This document shows, piece after piece, positions 4,580-8,744 of a stretch of DNA of 8,744 nt. The notes under the pieces are model-generated. The model did not search any database. It worked only from the letters and a program-made list of their open reading frames with translations, and had not been told where the DNA came from. Source of the DNA: Pirellulales bacterium. Lineage in GTDB: Bacteria > Planctomycetota > Planctomycetia > Pirellulales > Thermoguttaceae. The translations under genes were made by a program, and so were the position numbers. The stretch spans positions 1-8,744 of the forward strand of contig DAOWNK010000127.1 in the NCBI GenBank assembly GCA_030642635.1, read 5' to 3'. Within the stretch, counting starts at the first letter, position 1; the number at the start of each line of letters is the position of its first letter.

Positions 4580-5812
4580 ATGTTGGTTCGATTCTCTTTG
4601 GCGGTTGGTTTGGCGGCCGCTGTGACGTTGGCGGCTGACTATCAGGCGTTCGGCCAGTCCGGTTCCAATTTCCGAAACACACCTACCCGTGCATGGCGAC
4701 GTGCCGGCGAGGTTATCCCGGCGGTGGCGAGCAGCCCTGCCAAATCGAAGAAAACCGCAGCGCCGGCCGCCAAGCTTGCCCGACGGTCGGGCGCCAAGGT
4801 AACAAGCGGCACCAGTAAGCTGCCGAACGATCACGGCCAGGTGTGGCGCGAGTACGACATCAGCCCATACACGGTTCGGGTAACAACGACCAAGCGGCCC
4901 GAGCAGGCGATTATCGACTGGGTACTCCGTGAGACCGGCTACGAGGCATGGCACAGCGAACCGCTGGGTATACTAAGCGCTACCGACCGCACGCTGCGTG
5001 TGTACCATACGCCCGAGATGCAGGCCGTCGTGGCCGAACTGATCGACCGGTTCGTAAGCAGCGAGGCCGAATCACAGACATTCAGCTTGTTGGTATCTAC
5101 GGTCGACAGTCCGAACTGGCGATCGCGTGCGCAACGTCTGCTGCACCCGGTGACGGTGCAAACACCCGGCATCAGCGCATGGCTATTGCATAAGGAGGAC
5201 GCCGCGATTTTGATGTCCGAGTTGCGTCGCCGGAACGACTTTCGCGAGCACAGTTCTCCGCACATGATGGTCAACAACGGCCAGGCGACGATGGTCTCGG
5301 CGATGCGAGGCCGTCCTTACGTGAAGGACGTTGCGTTGCGGCCGAACGTCTGGCCGGGTTACGAAGCCCAACTCGGTCAGGTCGACGAGGGTTTCACACT
5401 CGATTTCAGTCCTTTGCTTTCCGCCGATCGACGCATGATCGACGCGACGATCCGCTGCAACATCGACCAGGTGGAAAAGATGGTGCCCGTGGTGCTAGAC
5501 GTTCCAACGGCGGCGTCTCCACGTCAGCGGACCCAGATCGAGGTGCCGCAGATGACTCACTTCCGCTTCCACGAGCGATTTCGCTGGCCGGTGGACCAAG
5601 TGCTCTTGATAGAGATGGGCATGGTGGCCTTACCGGTTCCCGTCGACGCGAAGGCCAGGACTCTGGTCGGTGGAATTCCGTTACCCCTGCCCAAAACACC
5701 GCCCAGGGCAGATCTTTTGGTGTTCGTCGAGGCCAAGGACCGCTCCGGCCAGGCGCCGCGTATAAGCCGTACGCCACAGGACGCAGCTACCAGCTACAGC
5801 GGCCGGTATTGA
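4580..5812 (+). CDS. Exported secretin-like protein of unknown function
   Basis: A 410-residue protein with a signal peptide (MLVR, then a hydrophobic core to about residue 19, cut likely near AFG-QS at 25-26). A basic, Ala/Lys-rich linker (about 35-80) follows. A first folded part (88-160) contains VWREYDISPYTVRVTTT and TLRVYHTPEMQAVVAELIDR; its 'build, then compare with neighbouring subunits' layout recalls the N-domains of secretins. The second part (about 168-350) contains VDEGFTLDFSPLLSADRR (268-285) and ends in QIEVPQMTHFRF and FRWPVDQVLLIEMGMV, a degenerate echo of the secretin beta-domain (type II/III secretion GspD/PulD family). It then has Pro-rich segments and a hydrophobic LLVFVEAK. 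No membrane-spanning anchor is evident after the signal. AAGGAGG lies seven bases before the ATG, with its own promoter. I associate this protein with planctomycetes; its function is not known to me, and pore formation should not be assumed. Confidence 0.8.
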   Translation: MLVRFSLAVGLAAAVTLAADYQAFGQSGSNFRNTPTRAWRRAGEVIPAVASSPAKSKKTAAPAAKLARRSGAKVTSGTSKLPNDHGQVWREYDISPYTVRVTTTKRPEQAIIDWVLRETGYEAWHSEPLGILSATDRTLRVYHTPEMQAVVAELIDRFVSSEAESQTFSLLVSTVDSPNWRSRAQRLLHPVTVQTPGISAWLLHKEDAAILMSELRRRNDFREHSSPHMMVNNGQATMVSAMRGRPYVKDVALRPNVWPGYEAQLGQVDEGFTLDFSPLLSADRRMIDATIRCNIDQVEKMVPVVLDVPTAASPRQRTQIEVPQMTHFRFHERFRWPVDQVLLIEMGMVALPVPVDAKARTLVGGIPLPLPKTPPRADLLVFVEAKDRSGQAPRISRTPQDAATSYSGRY

Positions 5813-5830
5813 ATGCCGCAAAATGCACCA

Positions 5831-5916
5831 GTTTAGCCGGCGTGCTTGCACGCCGTGTGAAGTAAGCAAAACGTTATCCGGAAAGACCACACGGCGTGCA
5901 AGCACGCCGGCTAAAC
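5831..5916. repeat. Perfect 29-bp inverted repeat of two palindromic units (REPIN-like)
   Basis: The arms 5831-5859 and 5888-5916 are exact reverse complements with a 28-base loop between them. Each arm is itself palindromic: CGGCGTGC-TT-GCACGCCG at 5838-5855 and the complement form at 5892-5909. It begins 18 bases after the stop of the secretin-like gene. As RNA it would be a very stable stem able to stop RNA polymerase or protect 3' ends from both sides, though neither strand has a clean T-run directly after the stem. The design matches REP doublets. The core GCAAGC of each unit is shared with the repeats near purB. Confidence 0.8.
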
Positions 5917-5975
5917 GGGCAAAAAATGTGGCCGCTATTTCATGTGGCTGAAATGTTGCATTGTTCCTTACAGCG

Positions 5976-6452
5976 CTAAGACTTCCTGCCTTGCCTTATC
6001 CAATACTCACGAAAAGACTGTAGCCGCGGCAGCGATTCGCGGTCTTTGATCCGGTTTGTTGCGGCCTTGCTGGCAATAATGTCGTCTGGATGACATACGG
6101 GAAAACCCTCGACATCGACATGCCGTTTCCAGGCGTCTTCGAATCGTTCGATTCCGTCCGGAGCAAAGATGCGGTCCAGGTCGAAAGGGCCGTTTTTCAA
6201 CTGTATAAAATCTTTGCCGCGTTCGATTTCGGCTACATGTTTGTCCGACAGATCGAAGTCCAGTTCTCGCAGCGCGGCAACCAATGCCCGGCCGTTTTCC
6301 ACGGAACGTTCTACGAAGATATCCGCATCCTGGGTGGTGTCTGGAAAACCGAGCAGGATAGCCCCGGACTTTCCAATAAACAGATATTGCACACCGTGTC
6401 GGCCGAATGCGTCGCGGATTTCTTCGGCTTGTCGGTACTCAAATGCGCCCAT
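5976..6452 (-). CDS. Nucleotidyltransferase-fold protein (MNT/AbiEii/DUF6036-like)
   Basis: A 158-residue protein starting MGAFEYRQAEEIRDAFGRHG. The amino half has the minimal nucleotidyltransferase signature: a glycine loop I26-G-K-S-G-A-I-L-L-G (26-35), the metal-binding D42-A-D44 after TTQ, and a further acidic pair in FDLDRIF (D91, D93). The end, CHPDDIIASKAATNRIKDRESLPRL (120-144), is the helix found in this group. Here GKSG replaces the more usual GG/GS loop. Such proteins are antitoxins that AMPylate HEPN toxins (MntA/HepT), toxins (AbiEii), or unassigned. No HEPN gene is adjacent. It overlaps the preceding 81-codon gene by 14 bases, which implies translational coupling. The frame stays open upstream of 6452, but that part is in another gene's territory and reads as junk. 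The fold is confident; the role is not. Confidence 0.82.
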   Translation of the reverse strand: MGAFEYRQAEEIRDAFGRHGVQYLFIGKSGAILLGFPDTTQDADIFVERSVENGRALVAALRELDFDLSDKHVAEIERGKDFIQLKNGPFDLDRIFAPDGIERFEDAWKRHVDVEGFPVCHPDDIIASKAATNRIKDRESLPRLQSFREYWIRQGRKS

Positions 6453-6684
6453 AGCCCAACCAATCCGGCAGATTATCCTCGCACCAGCGGCGATATGCTG
6501 CCGTTGTGTCGAACGACCGATATGGTGCGTCGTCCAACACCGGTTTGTACGTATGGATGAAGGCGTACCGGAATCGAACTTGCAGAGGCCGACGTGCGGC
6601 GGCCTCGAATTCCTCCAACCACTCCGGCGGGATATCGGCTGTGCCGTCTGCGAATTCTGCTTCTTTTGGAATGTCTGCGTCCAT
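6439..6684 (-). CDS. Small acidic protein of unknown function, partner of the nucleotidyltransferase
   Basis: An 81-residue protein from ATG 6684. It starts MDADIPKEAEFADGTADIPP, strongly acidic; the middle EWLEEFEAAARRP is amphipathic; the end FDTTAAYRRWCEDNLPDWLG (about 58-77) is rich in aromatic residues. I chose this ATG because AGGTG lies just before it and a promoter-like sequence ends there; ATG 6708 and TTG 6738 are in-frame alternatives adding 8 and 18 residues. It has no signal peptide, membrane segment or familiar DNA-binding motif. Its stop lies 14 bases inside the nucleotidyltransferase gene (the TATGGGCGCATTTGA overlap), so the two are almost certainly one operon. A toxin-antitoxin-like or otherwise paired role is a guess from this arrangement only. 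Confidence 0.7.
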   Translation of the reverse strand: MDADIPKEAEFADGTADIPPEWLEEFEAAARRPLQVRFRYAFIHTYKPVLDDAPYRSFDTTAAYRRWCEDNLPDWLGYGRI

Positions 6685-6691
6685 TTCACCT

Positions 6692-6719
6692 ATTTTACAT
6701 GCGGTCATGTGAAATTCAA
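6692..6719 (-). promoter_or_regulatory. Possible promoter of the 81-codon gene / nucleotidyltransferase operon
   Basis: On the minus strand TTGAAT (complement of 6714-6719) is followed after 16 bases by TAAAAT (complement of 6692-6697). Initiation would fall at or next to the ATG at 6684, which would make the message nearly leaderless. A TTGACA at the complement of 6733-6738 is a better -35 but lacks a good -10 at the right distance. Confidence 0.35.
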
Positions 6720-6746
6720 CCCCGAAGTGGTCTGTCAATATCGAAC

Positions 6747-6766
6747 CGCGTGTCTTGTTTCACGCG
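6747..6766. promoter_or_regulatory. Perfect inverted repeat in the divergent control region
   Basis: CGCGTG (6747-6752) and CACGCG (6761-6766) are perfect complements around an eight-base spacer. It lies between the two divergent operons, where an operator would be expected. Which protein, if any, binds it is unknown. Confidence 0.35.
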
Positions 6767-6790
6767 AATTGATGGGTGCCATACTCACAC

Positions 6791-6818
6791 TTGCGTGAGC
6801 ATGTGCTTCGGCTATAAT
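6791..6818 (+). promoter_or_regulatory. Predicted sigma-70 promoter of the DUF433/PIN operon
   Basis: TTGCGT (6791-6796) is followed after 16 bases by a perfect TATAAT (6813-6818). Initiation near 6825 leaves a leader of about 40 bases. The half-sites CTCAC (6784-6788) and GTGAG (6795-6799) form an inverted repeat overlapping the -35 box, so a bound repressor there would block the promoter. Confidence 0.6.
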
Positions 6819-6843
6819 AAGGGTGGCACATTTCTTACCAACC

Positions 6844-6867
6844 ATCAATTGATAGGGATCACCCTAT
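6844..6867 (+). promoter_or_regulatory. Overlapping palindromes at the antitoxin ribosome binding site
   Basis: ATCAATTGAT (6844-6853) is a perfect 10-bp palindrome. It shares two bases with ATAGGG-ATCA-CCCTAT (6852-6857 / 6862-6867), whose left arm contains the Shine-Dalgarno AGGG and whose right arm contains the first two bases of the ATG at 6866. Folding of the second would hide both. The first is a plausible protein-binding operator. Confidence 0.45.
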
Positions 6868-7195
6868 GGATACATTACAAGAAACCGAAAAGCTCTTGTC
6901 GCGGATGGCACTGGCGGAGCAAGCCCAGGTGCTTCGATTGGTGGCTAATAATCTTGCCGACTCGTTTCCAGGCATTGATAGCCGACCGGATGTTTGTGGC
7001 GGAGAACCTTGCATCGTTCGCACCAGGATTCCTGTATGGCTACTTGTTCGAGCAAAACAATGTGGGACCAGCGAGGCCGATTTGTTGAGATGTTATCCGA
7101 GCTTGCGTGCGGAAGATCTTGCCGAAGCATGGGCGTACTATCGCCCCCATCGAGAAGAAATCGATTGCCAAATTGTTGAAAACGAGGGAGCGTAG
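6866..7195 (+). CDS. DUF433-family antitoxin
   Basis: A 109-residue protein. Residues 1-33 form a helical region (LQETEKLLSRMALAEQAQVL). Residues 36-101 are the DUF433 domain: PGIDSRPDVCGGEPCIVRTR (35-54), IPVWLLVRAKQCGTSEADLL (55-74), then CYPSLRAEDLAEAWAYYRPHREEI (76-99). The domain's hallmarks are all present: GGxPCIxxTRIPV, a G-x-S/T turn before a helix, YPxL and the YYxxH end. DUF433 proteins have a helix-turn-helix-like fold and usually sit directly before DUF5615 PIN-like genes as type II antitoxins, in VapBC-like systems. That is the arrangement here: the next gene begins five bases after the stop. Autorepression through the upstream palindromes is likely by analogy. DNA binding is inferred from the family, not seen. 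Confidence 0.88.
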   Translation: MDTLQETEKLLSRMALAEQAQVLRLVANNLADSFPGIDSRPDVCGGEPCIVRTRIPVWLLVRAKQCGTSEADLLRCYPSLRAEDLAEAWAYYRPHREEIDCQIVENEGA

Positions 7196-7200
7196 CATAT

Positions 7201-7539
7201 ATGGCTCGTTTGTATTCCAACGAGAATTTTCCTCTGCCCGCAGTAGAGGCTTTACGTAACCTCGGACACGATGTACAGACAACCCAAGAAGCTGGAAAAG
7301 CTGGAATCGCGCTGCCTGACGAAGACGTGCTGGCATTGGGAGTCGAGAAAAAACGGACAATTTTAACTTTGAATCGTAGGCACTTCATTCGACTTCATGG
7401 TGTTCAGCCAAATCACTATGGAATTATTGTTTGTACGTTTGATCCAGAGTTTACGAAGTTTGCTAACCGAATTCATTCGGCTATTAAGTCGAACAAGTCA
7501 CTTGCCGGCAAACTAATTCGCGTGAATCGTCCGGCATAA
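7201..7539 (+). CDS. DUF5615 PIN-like toxin
   Basis: A 112-residue protein beginning MARLYSNENFPLPAVEALRN. Family landmarks are LGHDVQTTQEAGKAGIALPDEDVL (21-44), RTILTLNRRHFIRLH (52-66), HYGIIVCTFD (72-81) and a helical end. PIN-like (Mut7-C-related) proteins are predicted metal-dependent ribonucleases that cleave RNA when freed from the antitoxin. Two usual acidic positions differ. The first strand reads SNEN (N7) where many members have ADEN, and LTLNRRHF has N58 where TxDxDF is common; E8, D40 and D42 remain. I recall similar SNEN/LNR forms in other members, so this may be a normal subgroup rather than loss of activity. GAGGGAG (7184-7190) is its ribosome binding site. It follows the DUF433 gene by five bases, in one operon. 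Confidence 0.86.
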   Translation: MARLYSNENFPLPAVEALRNLGHDVQTTQEAGKAGIALPDEDVLALGVEKKRTILTLNRRHFIRLHGVQPNHYGIIVCTFDPEFTKFANRIHSAIKSNKSLAGKLIRVNRPA

Positions 7540-7580
7540 TCCTGCCGGCAAAGCTATTGTCAACGGAGTTCTGTTTTCAA

Positions 7581-8744
7581 ATGCTAATTCAGTATGCCCC
7601 GTGGCTGATCGCCATGTCGGTGCTGATTTTCTGCTCGGCGTTCTTCTCGTCCGGCGAGGCGGCCTTTTTCTACTTGTCTCCGGCGGATCGGCGGCGGATG
7701 GCCGCAGGCAACCGGGCGCAACGGATCGCAGCGGCACTGCTGGACGATCCGGACAGGCTGCTTACCGCCGTGTTGTTCTGGAACCTGATAAGCAATCTGA
7801 CCTATTTCACGATCGCCTCGATTACGAGTATTCAGTTTAGCCACGACGGTTACACCACCACTGCCGTCGTGTTTGCCGCGGTTGCGCTGCTTGTGATGAT
7901 CGTGCTCGGCGAGATGCTGCCGAAGAGCCTGGCCGTGTTGAAACCTCGCAGCATGGCTGCAACGGCCGCGATCCCGCTTGCCGCGATGGTCAGGGCGCTC
8001 GACCCGGTGTTGCCTGCGCTGCGGACGGCCAAGGTGCTGTCGCAGCGGCTGTTTTTCCCGCGATTCCGCTCGGAACCGTACCTGCGCGTCGGCGACCTGG
8101 AACGTGCGGTCGAGTTGTCTACCTCCGACGCCTCGCTGCTGGATCAAGAGCAACGAGTGTTGCAGAACATCGTGCTGCTATCGGAGATTCGTGCCGACGA
8201 GCTTATGCGTCCCAGGATTCGATTCATGTCGTTCCGCCCGCCGGTCTCGCTGGCCGATCTGCAAGGCCGCCTACCGCCGAGCGGATACCTGCTGGTAACA
8301 GAGGAGGACAGCGATGAGGTGGCAGCGGCAATCACACTGCGGAGCCTGTCGAACGTACCGACCGAACACCTCGAACACTACGCCGAGCCGGTCGTTTACG
8401 TGCCATGGTGCACTACGGTCGCCCAATCGCTCGAGACGATGCAGCGGCAAGGCCGACACGTGGCCGCAGTGGTCAACGAGTTCGGCGAGACGATCGGCAT
8501 ACTCACGTTCGACGACATTCTCGATACGCTCTTCGGCCGCACGCCCAGCCGCACCGACCGGCTGTTGCAACGCGAGCCCATCCCACAGGTGGCGCACGAG
8601 CTGTGGCACGTTACCGCCCTGCTCAGACTCAGGCGGTTGGCGCGATACTTTCAGCTCACGAGGCCGGCCAGCAGGAGCCTCACCGTGGACTGCGGTCCGC
8701 AGGAGGTACGCCGTCGTCGCCACACACCTGCACGACCATCGAGC
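7581..8744 (+). CDS. DUF21/CBS-domain membrane protein (CNNM/CorB-CorC-like), 3' end missing
   Basis: 388 codons are visible, open to the window edge. The DUF21 membrane domain (about 1-150) has a first helix at 7-25 and the conserved SSGEAAFF (23-30). A second helix lies at 62-82 and a third at 94-110, running into the hallmark GEMLPKSLA (110-118); a fourth lies around 125-145. A linker (165-200) leads to a CBS pair: LMRPRIRFMSFRPPVS (208-223) and CTTVAQSLETMQRQGRHVAAVV (277-298) with GILTFDDILDTLFG (306-319). The start of a CorC_HlyC-type domain follows from about 338. CNNM/CorB proteins export or regulate Mg2+, so that role is likely here, at the inner membrane. GGAG lies 12 bases before the ATG; no promoter is evident in the 41 bases after the toxin gene. 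The last 15 residues (QEVRRRRHTPARPSS) look wrong for the family and may hide a frameshift. Confidence 0.88.
   Translation, partial: MLIQYAPWLIAMSVLIFCSAFFSSGEAAFFYLSPADRRRMAAGNRAQRIAAALLDDPDRLLTAVLFWNLISNLTYFTIASITSIQFSHDGYTTTAVVFAAVALLVMIVLGEMLPKSLAVLKPRSMAATAAIPLAAMVRALDPVLPALRTAKVLSQRLFFPRFRSEPYLRVGDLERAVELSTSDASLLDQEQRVLQNIVLLSEIRADELMRPRIRFMSFRPPVSLADLQGRLPPSGYLLVTEEDSDEVAAAITLRSLSNVPTEHLEHYAEPVVYVPWCTTVAQSLETMQRQGRHVAAVVNEFGETIGILTFDDILDTLFGRTPSRTDRLLQREPIPQVAHELWHVTALLRLRRLARYFQLTRPASRSLTVDCGPQEVRRRRHTPARPSS

Noticed and set aside
5937..5954. ATTTCA-TGTGGC-TGAAAT hairpin with a T-run nearby as terminator of the nucleotidyltransferase operon
   Set aside because: The stem is only six A/T-rich pairs and the minus-strand T-run comes about ten bases later; too weak to call.
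6453..6689. 79-codon amino extension of the nucleotidyltransferase
   Set aside because: It lies in another frame of the 81-codon gene, which has the better protein character; the nucleotidyltransferase domain starts naturally at MGAFEYRQ.
6169..6798. 209-codon plus-strand frame opposite the nucleotidyltransferase pair
   Set aside because: Composition is typical of antisense; it crosses two real genes and the control region.
7503..7552. Direct repeat TGCCGGCAAA at 7503-7512 and 7543-7552 as an att-like site
   Set aside because: Only ten bases long, one copy inside the toxin coding end, and no integrase; probably chance.
1..8744. CRISPR array, tRNA, rRNA, transposase or phage genes
   Set aside because: No regularly spaced repeat series, no cloverleaf or rRNA sequence, and no such protein was recognised on either strand.

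Overview
This looks like a chromosomal segment of a planctomycete, most likely order Pirellulales. That is inferred from protein character only, since no search was possible. The pointers are a FlgM with a His/Pro-rich 'GPAHLHGPQ' amino end, an adenylosuccinate lyase of the long animal-like type, a secretin-like secreted protein of a kind I associate with this group, a small secreted EF-hand protein, and many short palindromic repeats in moderately GC-rich intergenic DNA.

Layout. The minus strand starts with the 5' part of rpmE (L31) and its promoter (1-238). A gene-poor stretch follows (about 240-1028). It holds a polypurine/polypyrimidine inverted repeat, a short tandem duplication lying in a doubtful small ORF, and a 203-bp element ending in 30-bp inverted repeats that are themselves hairpins. 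Next is a minus-strand secreted EF-hand gene (1029-1631) with a credible terminator. A 465-bp gap (1632-2096) carries a good sigma-70 promoter and, 15 bases past its predicted start, a long irregular hairpin that may be an unrecognised RNA. Then come flgM and fur on the plus strand, 12 bases apart. They converge with purB on the minus strand with no base between the two stop codons. The purB promoter is flanked by two direct copies of a REP-like palindrome. A plus-strand gene for an exported secretin-like protein follows (4580-5812), and then a perfect 29-bp inverted repeat (5831-5916).

The last third is an accessory-looking block. On the minus strand, an 81-codon gene of unknown function overlaps a nucleotidyltransferase-fold gene by 14 bases. 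Divergent from it is a DUF433 antitoxin / DUF5615 PIN-like toxin pair. The 181-bp gap between the two modules holds a promoter and several palindromes, one of which would occlude the antitoxin ribosome binding site. The window ends inside a DUF21/CBS (CNNM/CorB-like) membrane protein gene.

How the parts relate: rpmE, purB, fur and flgM are housekeeping or regulatory genes, each with its own promoter or in a short operon. The block 6439-7539 looks like two defence or addiction-type modules sharing one control region. The most unusual content is non-coding: several palindromic repeat types in REP/REPIN-like arrangements, and the hairpin at 1798-1871. I see no CRISPR array, rRNA, tRNA, transposase or phage gene.
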